Shown: positions 43,832 to 52,448 of the stretch, one piece after another
Position numbering within the stretch: the first letter of the stretch is position 1
Layout: each line of letters opens with the position of its first letter
Assembly (NCBI GenBank): GCA_002425185.1
Contig: DILT01000013.1
Location: 674,221 to 738,220 of the forward strand
DNA length: 64,000 bases
From: Flammeovirgaceae bacterium UBA5585
GTDB taxonomy: Bacteria > Bacteroidota > Bacteroidia > Cytophagales > Cyclobacteriaceae
Reading direction: 5' to 3'
Translations under genes and position numbers: made by a program
Notes under the pieces: generated by a model
Told to the model about the DNA's origin: nothing
Database searches by the model: none
The model's input: the letters and a program-made list of their open reading frames with translations, nothing else

Positions 43832-44162
43832 AAATCTCCTTGAGGGCGTTGTAATTTATACTCATATGTGAAGCGTGATATATGGGTTTATCATGCTGAA
43901 TAATCAATACCTGGGGAGATTCGTGCTCAACGTTGAATTTTTGAGCAATCGTATTGGAGATTTGGCGATAACTCAATAAGTCAAGAAAATAAGGCTTTAC
44001 GGTTTTCATTTCCTCATCTTTCCAGTTCCGTTCTAACCGGTCTAACATGGCACGACTGGTTGAGCATTGTGTGCTATGTTTAAAAATCAGTATTTTTTGT
44101 TGTGCAGATTCTTTACTGATGTCGTCAAGTTGATGAAGATCGGTGAGTTTAGTCCAGTGCAT
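43803..44162 (-). CDS. ytxJ: YtxJ-like bacilliredoxin
   Basis: From the ATG at 44162 (119 residues) the protein has the YtxJ/DUF2847 thioredoxin-like fold with one active-site Cys (C33) in K-H-S-T-Q-C-S-T-S, and S-P-Q-V-L-I-I near the end (cis-Pro region). Such proteins remove bacillithiol from mixed disulfides. The start at 44180 is also possible and would overlap the next gene's stop. bshC later in the window shows that bacillithiol is made here. Confidence 0.82.
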   Translation of the reverse strand: MHWTKLTDLHQLDDISKESAQQKILIFKHSTQCSTSRAMLDRLERNWKDEEMKTVKPYFLDLLSYRQISNTIAQKFNVEHESPQVLIIQHDKPIYHASHMSINYNALKEISKTQTQSTD

Positions 44163-44172
44163 ACAATATATT

Positions 44173-46674
44173 TTAGTCATACCATAATCCCTGCTCACGT
44201 TTGTCATAACGTGGCTTCTGAATCTTTTCTTTCAGGTGCTCGGGCTGGGTATCACTTTTCTTGAATAAACGTGCCCAGAACAGCTTAAAGTTCGTGAGCA
44301 TGTTTTTTTCTTCTTTCACATTGTTCTGATTCGTCTTAACAAACTGTGCGTCAGGGTGTAGTTTTTTCCTGGCGAAGAGTTCATACTTCTTCATTTTGAT
44401 GTTTCCCTGGTAGTCGGTGACTTTGGCAAAAGCCTTTCCAGGTTCCCTCACCTTTAACGCATCTTCATCGCTGCTGGGGTTGCGTACATAACGCCAATCC
44501 ATTTTTATGCCGCGGGCATATTCACTTGCCTTGATGGATGATTTGGACGGACTGATTCCCGGCAATGATCCATCTGCTGCATGCGGTTTTTTGTCGTAGT
44601 CTTTTTCCTTCACTTTTACCTGAAGACCATCGATCTTATACGTGGATTCCCCGGGCCGCTTTTTCTTCAGCGCGAGTTCATCGGCATTAGGGTTACGCAC
44701 ATAGTTTTTCTTAAATCGCGATAGCCGGGTGTAGCCGGTAAACGTTTCGCCCTGATCGCGCATGTCAGGATGAAGATCGAACTCCATTATTTTACCCGGG
44801 AATCCGCCAATGTCTTTGCCGGGTTCTTTCTTCTTCACCTTAACGGTTCCGCCAAAGGCGGCCATGCGTTCATCATTTCTGCCGGGTGGATACCTTCCCG
44901 GAAGCGGTTGCTCTTTATTGTTCCAAAGTTTTCCACTAATACTTCCACCACCTTTTTGTGGTGCTTTGCCTTTCAGGTTTCCGGAAAATGCAGCCATTCG
45001 TTCATCCTCTTTTCCAGGAGGGCGACCCTGGATCGGTTGTTCCTTATTGTTCCACAGTTTTCCGCTCACACTGCCACCGCCCTTCACAGGTTTACGGGCT
45101 TTAATATTTCCTGTATAATCTGCACCTACATCATCAAAGCTTTTTCTGAACCGGATGTTACCCTGGTAGGTAGCCATCTGCTCATCTGATCTTCCGGGTG
45201 CGCGACCAAGCACAGGCTGACCTTTGTTGTTCCAGAGTTTACCACTCACACTTCCACCACCTTTCATTGGTTTTCTGGCTTTAATATTTCCGGTATAGTC
45301 GGAACCCACATCATCAAAGCCTTTTCTGAACCTGATATTGCCCTGATACGTTGCGGCCTGCTCGGCACCTTTGCCCGGATAGCGTCCGGTAATAGCTCTG
45401 CCCTGATTATTCCAGAGTTTCCCGCTAACACTACCTCCACCTTTTAAAGGTTTTCGGGCTTTCATATTACCGGAGTAACCAGCACCTTGTGTATCAAAAG
45501 ATTTTCCAAAGCGAATATTCCCCTGATACGTGTCAATTCCCTTGGCGCCAATACCCGGTGCCCTTCCGGGCAGGGGAGCTTTGCCGGTTCTTTTTTCTCC
45601 AGACTGCGTAGCCGATTGATAACCACCACCCGGCATCATGCCTTTAAAAGGTTTGTCACCATACCCTGCTTTTCTTTTTCGCGAAAGCATAACACCCCCT
45701 TCGGTGCCGGGCTTGCTTGAAAAGTTCCGGCCTCTTATTCTTCTTCCGGAAATATCACCCTTCCAGGCTCTCGAGGCTGAAGTAGTCGTTCGATAACTTC
45801 CTGCTGCCGGACCTTTGTAAGGCCTGTCGCCAGCACCTTTTCTGCCATAGTATGGTGAAGTGGTTGGGCGCAGAACTTTTTGTGGTGGCGTTTGATAATT
45901 TATGGTTCGCAATCTTCTGCCCGAAATATCGCGTGTGTAGGGGCGCTCGCCTTTTTGCTTGCGGTTCCAGAAGCCCGCGTATGGGTTAATACTTTTTCGG
46001 GATATGTACGGTCTTGATGCCGTAGCAGGAACCACGCGCTTACGATCCGGTGGTTGTGGCTGGCTCCCCATTTTTTTCAATTTCGCCAATTGGGGTGCAT
46101 TGGAAGTTGGTCGCTCTATCGGGCGAGGTTTGCGCGAAGGATTGTTGACATACTTGTTGAATTGCGGATAAACGTTTCGTGTTTTTCCGGTGGCCGAACG
46201 AACTTGTACACGCTGGCGCTCCACGGCACGCCACTTCAATTGAGGATCTTTGTCGGAAGGACCTTTTCGGCCCATGTATTTTCCGCTTTGCGGATAAACA
46301 TTGCGCGCCTCATTTGATTGTGAACGGGTGGCCGGAATTCTTCGTCCGGTGATGTCGCCCTTCCAGGCGCGTTCTTTTCCTTGAGGTGATTTTGCACGAT
46401 AGATTGGATTTACAGGTCTTCCTGCTTTTTCTCCTCGCTTGGTTGCACTGGCGGCTCTGGATTTTCCTTGCGGACTTACGCGTTTACCGATGCCCTTCGA
46501 TTTGCTTTTCGAGGGCTTGGATTTAAACCGGGTTTCGCGTGATGGTTTTGATGGTTGGTCACCTTTTGTGTTCTGAGAAAAGGATGAGATGTTCAATACA
46601 AATAGAAATACCACCAGGCTTATGAATGTAAGCTTGCGCGATGGGCTGGCGGTATGCTGCTTTATAGGGCTCAA
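44173..46674 (-). CDS. Exported, very basic repeat protein of unknown function
   Basis: I do not recognise this 833-residue protein. It has a signal peptide (about 15-34, ending S-S-F-S-Q) and is extremely rich in Lys, Arg, Gly, Pro and Ser. The first half repeats motifs such as W-K-G-D-I-S-G-R-R-I. Residues 382-605 hold tandem units that begin T-Y-Q-G-N-I-R-F and contain K-G-G-G-S-V-S-G-K-L-W-N-N; three start exactly 60 residues apart at 382, 442 and 502, and a fourth, shorter one starts at 562. A more charged tail with Y-V-R-N-P motifs follows. No membrane helix or sorting domain is evident. A surface or nucleic-acid/polyanion-binding role is possible but not shown. Confidence 0.7.
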   Translation of the reverse strand: MSPIKQHTASPSRKLTFISLVVFLFVLNISSFSQNTKGDQPSKPSRETRFKSKPSKSKSKGIGKRVSPQGKSRAASATKRGEKAGRPVNPIYRAKSPQGKERAWKGDITGRRIPATRSQSNEARNVYPQSGKYMGRKGPSDKDPQLKWRAVERQRVQVRSATGKTRNVYPQFNKYVNNPSRKPRPIERPTSNAPQLAKLKKMGSQPQPPDRKRVVPATASRPYISRKSINPYAGFWNRKQKGERPYTRDISGRRLRTINYQTPPQKVLRPTTSPYYGRKGAGDRPYKGPAAGSYRTTTSASRAWKGDISGRRIRGRNFSSKPGTEGGVMLSRKRKAGYGDKPFKGMMPGGGYQSATQSGEKRTGKAPLPGRAPGIGAKGIDTYQGNIRFGKSFDTQGAGYSGNMKARKPLKGGGSVSGKLWNNQGRAITGRYPGKGAEQAATYQGNIRFRKGFDDVGSDYTGNIKARKPMKGGGSVSGKLWNNKGQPVLGRAPGRSDEQMATYQGNIRFRKSFDDVGADYTGNIKARKPVKGGGSVSGKLWNNKEQPIQGRPPGKEDERMAAFSGNLKGKAPQKGGGSISGKLWNNKEQPLPGRYPPGRNDERMAAFGGTVKVKKKEPGKDIGGFPGKIMEFDLHPDMRDQGETFTGYTRLSRFKKNYVRNPNADELALKKKRPGESTYKIDGLQVKVKEKDYDKKPHAADGSLPGISPSKSSIKASEYARGIKMDWRYVRNPSSDEDALKVREPGKAFAKVTDYQGNIKMKKYELFARKKLHPDAQFVKTNQNNVKEEKNMLTNFKLFWARLFKKSDTQPEHLKEKIQKPRYDKREQGLWYD
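44860..45531 (-). repeat. Tandem 180-base repeats in the basic protein gene
   Basis: Three coding units of exactly 180 bases (45531-45352, 45351-45172, 45171-44992) are followed by a shortened one of about 132 bases (44991-44860). The amino acid wording is strongly conserved between units. Confidence 0.8.
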
Positions 46675-46749
46675 AAAATGCCGCTGAAATGTGCTAAGAT
46701 AATAAAAATCAGGCAGTAGAGGTCAGTCTGAAGATTTCCTAAGTCCCCT

Positions 46750-48726
46750 TTAAAACGCCAGCAATTCTGAAAGCTTGCTTTTTAAACGGCCTTTAGCCAG
46801 AAAATTTTGTTCCAGGGTTGGTGCAAAAGGGATGGCCGTGTCGAGACTAGCCACACGCATCACAGGAGCATCCAGGTATTGAAAACAGTGTTCGTTAATC
46901 CATGCGCTTATTTCAGCACCAATACCACCAGTTAACGTATCTTCATGAAGGATGAGTACACGATTGGTTTTTTTTATGGTTTGTTGAACAGCTTCCTTAT
47001 CCCATGGCAGTAAGGTACGCAGGTCGAGTACATCTGCCTGAACGTCAGGCATACTTTCCAATATTTCCTTTGCCCAGTGAACACCCATCCCATATGTGAT
47101 AATGGAAACATCATTGCCCTCGTTTACCAATTTTGCCTTTCCAATTTCAACGGTGTAATAATCATCAGGCACCATTTCTTTTATGGAACGATACAACAAC
47201 TTGTGTTCAAAATACATCACCGGGTTTGGATCTTCGAACGAAGCACAGAGCAATCCTTTTGCATCATAGGGGTTGGAAGGATATACCACCTTTAACCCCG
47301 GGGTGTGAAAAAACCAGGCTTCGTTGCTTTGCGAATGGAATGGACCTGCCGCAGTGCCTGCACCGGTGGGCATGCGCACCACTACATCAGCATGTTGCCC
47401 CCAGCGCCAATGCGCCTTGGCCAGGTTATTTACGATTTGTGTAATGCCTTCCGACACAAAATCAGCAAACTGCATTTCCACCATAGCCTTCATGCCTTTA
47501 ATGGAAAGACCAAGTCCCGCACCCAAGATAGCCGACTCACAAATGGGAGTATTACGGACGCGCGCTTTGCCAAATTGCTTTACAAAGCCATCGGTGATTT
47601 TAAACACACCGCCATAGTCGGCAATGTCTTGACCCATCAACACGAGGTTTGAGTGACGCTCCATGCTTTGGCGAAGCCCATCACTTATGGCATCAATAAA
47701 TCTTTTCTCGGAGGTCTTGCCTGAGGGTGAGGTTATTGTTGGTGTAAACGGAGCATACACATCATTTAGCTCAGTTTCTGTGTTGGCTTCCGGATGGGTT
47801 TCGGCAAAAGCCGTTTCCAGCCCGGCTTCAATTTCTTTTTTTATTTTTTTTCGGATGGTATCGATTTCCTTTTGATCGAGTATGCTTTCGACCACCAGAA
47901 ACTTTTCATAATTCTCCACCGGGTCTTTTTTCGCCCAGGTGTCCATCAGTTCTTGTGGAACGTATTTCGTACCTGAGGCTTCTTCGTGACCACGCATGCG
48001 GAAGGTAATACACTCAAGCAGAATTGGGCGGGGATTTTTACGAATATCTTCAGCGATTTTTTTTATGGTGGAGTAGACCTCAAGAATGTTGTTCCCATCA
48101 ACCTGAACGCCTTCTATTCCATACCCGATAGCTTTATCGACAAAACTTTTACATCGAAATTGTTCATTGCTTGGCGTGGACAATCCGTATCCATTATTTT
48201 CAATTACAAAAATCACCGGAAGGTCCCACACGGCTGCCACATTAACCGCTTCATGAAAATCACCTTCGCTTGTTCCGCCATCGCCATTGAAAACAGCGGT
48301 TACTTTCTTTTCTTTTTTCAGTTTTGTCGCCAACGCAATGCCATCCGCCACACCATTTTGCGGCCCAAGGTGTGAGATCATGCCCACGATGTGATGTTCA
48401 TTGGTGCCGAAGTGAAAGGAGCGATCGCGGCCTTTGGTGTAGCCCATCATGGTTCCCTGCCACTGCGCAAACAATCGCTCGAAGGGCATGTTGCGCGAAG
48501 TGAAAACCCCCAGGTTGCGGTGCATGGGTAAGATGTACTCGTCTTTTTCCAACGCTTCGGTTAACCCTACCGCTATAGCTTCCTGGCCAATGCCACTAAA
48601 CCATTTACTGATTTTATTCTGCCGGAGAAGTATGAGCATTTTTTCTTCGATCAATCGTGGACGAAGAATAGCTTCATACAGATGTTTAAGCTCAGAACTT
48701 GTTAAATCGCGCCTATCAAATTTCAT
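46750..48726 (-). CDS. 2-oxoacid dehydrogenase E1, fused alpha and beta subunits
   Basis: From the ATG at 48726 (658 residues) the alpha half has G-Q-E-A-I-A-V-G, P-M-H-R-N and the thiamine-diphosphate motif G-D-G-G-T-S-E-G ... E-N-N-G-Y-G. The beta half (about 345 on) has G-Q-D-I-A-D-Y-G-G-V-F, E-M-Q-F-A-D-F and the C-terminal transketolase region. The E1 reaction is decarboxylation of a branched-chain 2-oxoacid or pyruvate with transfer to lipoyl-E2. Alpha-beta fusion is common in Bacteroidota. E2 and E3 genes are not adjacent. The first 21 residues of the longer frame (to 48789) are omitted because they lie before the conserved domain. Confidence 0.88.
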   Translation of the reverse strand: MKFDRRDLTSSELKHLYEAILRPRLIEEKMLILLRQNKISKWFSGIGQEAIAVGLTEALEKDEYILPMHRNLGVFTSRNMPFERLFAQWQGTMMGYTKGRDRSFHFGTNEHHIVGMISHLGPQNGVADGIALATKLKKEKKVTAVFNGDGGTSEGDFHEAVNVAAVWDLPVIFVIENNGYGLSTPSNEQFRCKSFVDKAIGYGIEGVQVDGNNILEVYSTIKKIAEDIRKNPRPILLECITFRMRGHEEASGTKYVPQELMDTWAKKDPVENYEKFLVVESILDQKEIDTIRKKIKKEIEAGLETAFAETHPEANTETELNDVYAPFTPTITSPSGKTSEKRFIDAISDGLRQSMERHSNLVLMGQDIADYGGVFKITDGFVKQFGKARVRNTPICESAILGAGLGLSIKGMKAMVEMQFADFVSEGITQIVNNLAKAHWRWGQHADVVVRMPTGAGTAAGPFHSQSNEAWFFHTPGLKVVYPSNPYDAKGLLCASFEDPNPVMYFEHKLLYRSIKEMVPDDYYTVEIGKAKLVNEGNDVSIITYGMGVHWAKEILESMPDVQADVLDLRTLLPWDKEAVQQTIKKTNRVLILHEDTLTGGIGAEISAWINEHCFQYLDAPVMRVASLDTAIPFAPTLEQNFLAKGRLKSKLSELLAF

Positions 48727-48801
48727 AACAGGAAGAAATTCGGTAAAGTTAATGGAGTTTTTCAGCGATTTCTCACACCTGATTAACAATTTAGTTTTCT
48801 G

Positions 48802-48809
48802 TACTTTTG
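48802..48809 (+). promoter_or_regulatory. -7 box directly before the M16 peptidase gene
   Basis: TACTTTTG (TAnnTTTG) ends 6 bases before the ATG at 48816, so the transcript would be leaderless or nearly so. No TTTG is found at the -33 position. Confidence 0.5.
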
Positions 48810-48815
48810 AGGTCT

Positions 48816-50057
48816 ATGATTTCTTTTAACGAATTCACATTAAACAATGGACTGCGCGTGATCGTGCATGAAGATACTACCGTGCAAATCGCAGTGATGA
48901 ATATTCTGTACGATGTGGGCTCGCGCGATGAACGCGAAGACAAGACCGGCTTTGCTCATTTATTTGAGCATCTAATGTTTGGAGGCTCTATAAACATACC
49001 TAACTATGATGAGCCGCTACAGCGGGTAGGCGGAGAAAATAATGCCTTTACCAATACCGACATTACCAATTATTATTTAACCGTACCCGCGGCCAACCTG
49101 GAAACCGGTTTCTGGCTGGAGAGTGACCGCATGTTGAGTTTATCATTCGATCCTAATGTGTTGGAGGTGCAACGTAAAGTTGTAATTGAAGAATTTAAAC
49201 AACGGTATTTGAATCAGCCCTATGGTGATGTTTGGCTGAAACTTCGGCCCTTAGCCTATCTGGTTCATCCCTATAAATGGGCAACCATCGGAAAGGAAAT
49301 CAGCCATATTGAAAATGCTACGATGGATGATGTAAAAGATTTTTTCTTCACCCATTATGTTCCCAACAATGCCATATTGGTAGTAGCGGGTAATGTTAAG
49401 GTTGACCAGGTAAAAGCTCTGGCCGAAAAATGGTTTGGTCCGATACCGTCCGGTAAGAAGCGTGAACGAAAATTACCAGCAGAACCGCTACAATCAAAAA
49501 AACGATTGCTCGAAATTGATGCCAAGGTGCCCGCTAATGCTTTTTACAAAATGTACCACATGCCCGGCCGGTTTCATGATGATTATTTTACGGTTGATTT
49601 ATTAAGTGATGTATTGGGCAGGGGGCAATCAAGCCGGTTGTATAGTAAATTGGTAAAGGAGCAGGAAATATTTACTTCACTTTCTTCTTTTGTTATGGGT
49701 ACAATTGATCCAGGGTTGCTGGTGATCAATGGTCGGTTGAAAGACGGTATTTCTTTTAACAAAGCTGAAGAAGAAGTGAATAAGATTATCAATGACGTTG
49801 TGCAAAGCGGTATTGATGAAGAAGAACTTCAGAAGGTAAAGAATCAAGCAGAAACAACATTTGAATTTGATGAGGTAGAGGTAATGAACCGGGCGATGAA
49901 CCTGGCGTTTGCAGCGTTATCGGGAGACACCAATCGTGTTAACACCGAGCGCAAGAGATTGACCAGTATTTCGGTGAAGGATGTTCAGCGACTGGCATCA
50001 GATATCCTGAAGGAAGAAAATTCAAGCGTTATGTATTACAAGGCAACACTAAACTAA
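48816..50057 (+). CDS. M16 family zinc peptidase
   Basis: From the ATG at 48816 (413 residues) the pitrilysin-type active site is H-L-F-E-H (48-52), with a downstream acidic ligand in V-V-I-E-E-F-K-Q-R. The second half is the inactive M16 domain. There is no signal peptide, so it is probably cytoplasmic. The longer frame from a TTG at 48807 adds only three codons. ispF follows after 4 bases. Confidence 0.88.
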   Translation: MISFNEFTLNNGLRVIVHEDTTVQIAVMNILYDVGSRDEREDKTGFAHLFEHLMFGGSINIPNYDEPLQRVGGENNAFTNTDITNYYLTVPAANLETGFWLESDRMLSLSFDPNVLEVQRKVVIEEFKQRYLNQPYGDVWLKLRPLAYLVHPYKWATIGKEISHIENATMDDVKDFFFTHYVPNNAILVVAGNVKVDQVKALAEKWFGPIPSGKKRERKLPAEPLQSKKRLLEIDAKVPANAFYKMYHMPGRFHDDYFTVDLLSDVLGRGQSSRLYSKLVKEQEIFTSLSSFVMGTIDPGLLVINGRLKDGISFNKAEEEVNKIINDVVQSGIDEEELQKVKNQAETTFEFDEVEVMNRAMNLAFAALSGDTNRVNTERKRLTSISVKDVQRLASDILKEENSSVMYYKATLN

Positions 50058-50061
50058 TATC

Positions 50062-50544
50062 ATGAAAATTCGGGTGGGGTTAGGTTTTGATGTGCATCAG
50101 CTGGAAGAAGGCCGCGACTTTTGGTTAGGTGGTATAAACCTTCCGGCAACAAAAGGCGCTACCGGTCATTCCGATGCCGATGTTTTGATTCATGCCATAT
50201 GCGATGCTTTGCTGGGCGCAGCGAACCTGCGCGATATTGGCTTTCATTTTTCAAACAGCGATGCGCGTTGGAGTGGAATGGATAGTAAATTTTTCCTGAA
50301 AGAAGTAACCCGTATGCTGGAAGCGAAAGGATGGAAAATTGGTAATGTGGATTGCACCATTTGCCTGGAGCACCCCAAAATCAATCCACATATTGATGAG
50401 ATGAAGAAGACATTAGCGCCTCTTATGAACATTCAGGAAGAAGACGTATCCATAAAAGCTACCACCAACGAAAAGTTAGGCTATGTTGGCCGTGATGAAG
50501 GCGTAAATGCGTATGCCGTAGCGCTGATCACAAAGAATTCCTAA
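50062..50544 (+). CDS. ispF: 2-C-methyl-D-erythritol 2,4-cyclodiphosphate synthase
   Basis: The 160-residue protein has the IspF signature: F-D-V-H (D10, H12), T-G-H-S-D-A-D-V and H44 in I-H-A-I-C-D-A-L-L-G-A, with T-T-N-E-K-L-G at the CDP site. It makes MEcPP in the MEP isoprenoid pathway. Other dxs/isp genes are not in the window. Confidence 0.95.
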   Translation: MKIRVGLGFDVHQLEEGRDFWLGGINLPATKGATGHSDADVLIHAICDALLGAANLRDIGFHFSNSDARWSGMDSKFFLKEVTRMLEAKGWKIGNVDCTICLEHPKINPHIDEMKKTLAPLMNIQEEDVSIKATTNEKLGYVGRDEGVNAYAVALITKNS

Positions 50545-51635
50545 TCGGAAGACTTTTCTCCACCCAGCACCAGTGCCCATGTTTTTAATGCCGGGGTTCT
50601 GTCGGCTATCAATTTTAAAATACCTAAAAAGGGTATAAACAGGATTAACCCCGCAACGCCCCACAACACACCACCCATTACTATGGCAGCAATGGTTACT
50701 AACGCGTTAAGCTTTAGCCGGCTGCTTACCGCTAACGGAAAAATAACATTAGCCTCCAGGTATTGCACAATGGAAAACACCGCGATGACACCAATGGGAT
50801 ACCAAATGGAATTATAGGTTACCCATGAAATAGTGATGGGCAGTAAGGAAGCAATAAGAATTCCTGCATAAGGTATGAAGGTGAGTATAGAGGCGGTAAA
50901 CCCAAATAAAACCGGATGCGGAATACCCAACGCATACAATCCCAGGCTGTTGAGCAAACCAACAATCAGGTACACCAGCAACATGCCTTTTATAAAGTTG
51001 TAGTAAGAGGCGATGCTCAAGTGAAGGATTTCCCGAATGCGTTCTTTTCGTTCTAAGGGAAATATTCGATACAATACTTCTACCCACCGGTCGCGGTGGT
51101 AGAGAATCAACACCACGTAAACAGGTATTAAAATGAACAGCACGGCTGAAACACTTCCCGCTGAAATTGTTTTTCGCAGAAAGCCCATCGCATCAGCGCT
51201 TGACTGTCGTGACAGGTGTTCGAGCCACTGGTTTTGCCGTTCTTCACTGATATTAAATTCACGTGTTACCCAAACGCTTATTTCTGCCAGGGTTTGCGAA
51301 AGTTTGGACTGCAAGGCTGACCATTCGTTAGAAAAGTTGCGCAGTTGAAGAATAAATAAAAACAGTATTGCGCTTATCAAAATAAAAATCAGCGACAGGC
51401 TGAGAATTATTGCGGTCATTTTTTTAATCTTATGCTGCTCCAGCCAAATACATAGTGGGTAGAGAATACAACTGATAAGCAGGGCGAATGACAATGGGAT
51501 GAATAAAGGCCTGCCTGCGTAAAGTATAATGCCACCAAATACAATGTATTGAAAGATGGTTAATGTTGAGATGTTGTTAACCTGACCTCGTAATTTCACA
51601 TCGGAAAGTAAACCATTCGCCTTTAAAGTAACCAT
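50541..51635 (-). CDS. AI-2E family transporter (PerM/YdiK-like)
   Basis: The product (364 residues from the ATG at 51635; a further ATG at 51647 adds four) has about eight hydrophobic segments with G-R-P-L-F-I-P-L at the front and G-F-T-A-S-I-L-T-F-I-P-Y-A-G at about two thirds. This is the COG0628 plan. Family roles include autoinducer-2 export and Na+/H+ exchange; none can be assigned here. Its stop overlaps the ispF stop by 4 bases, and its start shares CATG with mnmD. Confidence 0.82.
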   Translation of the reverse strand: MVTLKANGLLSDVKLRGQVNNISTLTIFQYIVFGGIILYAGRPLFIPLSFALLISCILYPLCIWLEQHKIKKMTAIILSLSLIFILISAILFLFILQLRNFSNEWSALQSKLSQTLAEISVWVTREFNISEERQNQWLEHLSRQSSADAMGFLRKTISAGSVSAVLFILIPVYVVLILYHRDRWVEVLYRIFPLERKERIREILHLSIASYYNFIKGMLLVYLIVGLLNSLGLYALGIPHPVLFGFTASILTFIPYAGILIASLLPITISWVTYNSIWYPIGVIAVFSIVQYLEANVIFPLAVSSRLKLNALVTIAAIVMGGVLWGVAGLILFIPFLGILKLIADRTPALKTWALVLGGEKSSD

Positions 51636-52296
51636 GATAGAAATCATCTTAACAAGAGACGGATCGCAGACGCTGCGGAATACGGAGCTAAATGAAACCT
51701 ATCATTCCATTCATGGTGCCCTGCAGGAATCGCTTCATGTTTTTATCCAACAGGGTTTGGAGCATAAGCTGCAACAGCGCATGCCAGAGTTATTCATGCT
51801 TGAGGTTGGCTTTGGTACCGGTTTAAATGCATGGCTTACTGCGCAGCAGATTGCGGACCGGGATGTTTTGGTGAACTATATTTCACTGGAGTCATTTCCC
51901 CTTGGGCATGCCATCTGGAGCAAGCTTAATTATGCCAGCGATCCGAGAGGGTTAAGACTTTTTGAGAAAGTCCATAGCGCAACCTGGGATGAACCGGTTT
52001 TGGTTACCCCGAATTTCAGCTTGCATAAAATCAAGTCAACCCTGCAGCAAGCGATCTTAGCTTCAGCAAAATTTGATTTGATTTACTTCGATGCGTTTGC
52101 ACCTGAAAAGCAACCGGAAATGTGGACGCTTCCATCCCTTGAAAAAGTAGTTGAGGCCATGAAGCCTGATGCAGTATTGGTAACCTATTGTGCCAAGGGC
52201 CAGGTAAAGCGTGACCTGAGAAGTCTGGGATTGGTGGTTGAAACATTGCCCGGCCCTCCCGGCAAACGGGAGATGATCCGGGCCATAAAGCAGTAA
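51634..52296 (+). CDS. mnmD: tRNA 5-methylaminomethyl-2-thiouridine methyltransferase (MnmD)
   Basis: The 220-residue SAM enzyme has L-E-V-G-F-G-T-G-L-N-A-W, Y-F-D-A-F-A-P-E-K-Q-P-E-M-W and a C-terminal G-P-P-G-K-R-E-M. These are the MnmC(m) domain motifs, here as a stand-alone protein without the FAD-dependent part. It completes the mnm5 modification at wobble U34. Its ATG overlaps the divergent transporter ATG as CATG. Confidence 0.88.
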   Translation: MIEIILTRDGSQTLRNTELNETYHSIHGALQESLHVFIQQGLEHKLQQRMPELFMLEVGFGTGLNAWLTAQQIADRDVLVNYISLESFPLGHAIWSKLNYASDPRGLRLFEKVHSATWDEPVLVTPNFSLHKIKSTLQQAILASAKFDLIYFDAFAPEKQPEMWTLPSLEKVVEAMKPDAVLVTYCAKGQVKRDLRSLGLVVETLPGPPGKREMIRAIKQ

Positions 52297-52321
52297 ATAG
52301 TGATGCTGCATTTTTTCGAAC

Positions 52322-52354
52322 ACGTTTGCAGCAAACGTTTGTTGTAATTTTTTT
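52322..52354 (+). terminator. Terminator of mnmD
   Basis: ACGTTTG (52322-52328) and CAAACGT (52332-52338) form a 7-bp stem with a 3-base loop, followed by TTGTTGTAA and seven T (52348-52354). Confidence 0.5.
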
Positions 52355-52448
52355 AACTTTTAGCTACTATTATTCCGCACTTTCAAGTTATTTCGAAATA
52401 TTATTTTGATATAATCTTTTTAGTCAGAACAACCACCCTTTACGACTG

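Noticed and set aside
44770..45189. Opposite-strand open frames within the basic repeat protein
   Set aside because: They are shadows of the repeats' codon pattern and have no recognisable protein features.
44860..45531. CRISPR-like array
   Set aside because: Repeats are 180 bases, directly abutting and in coding frame; there are no spacers or cas genes.
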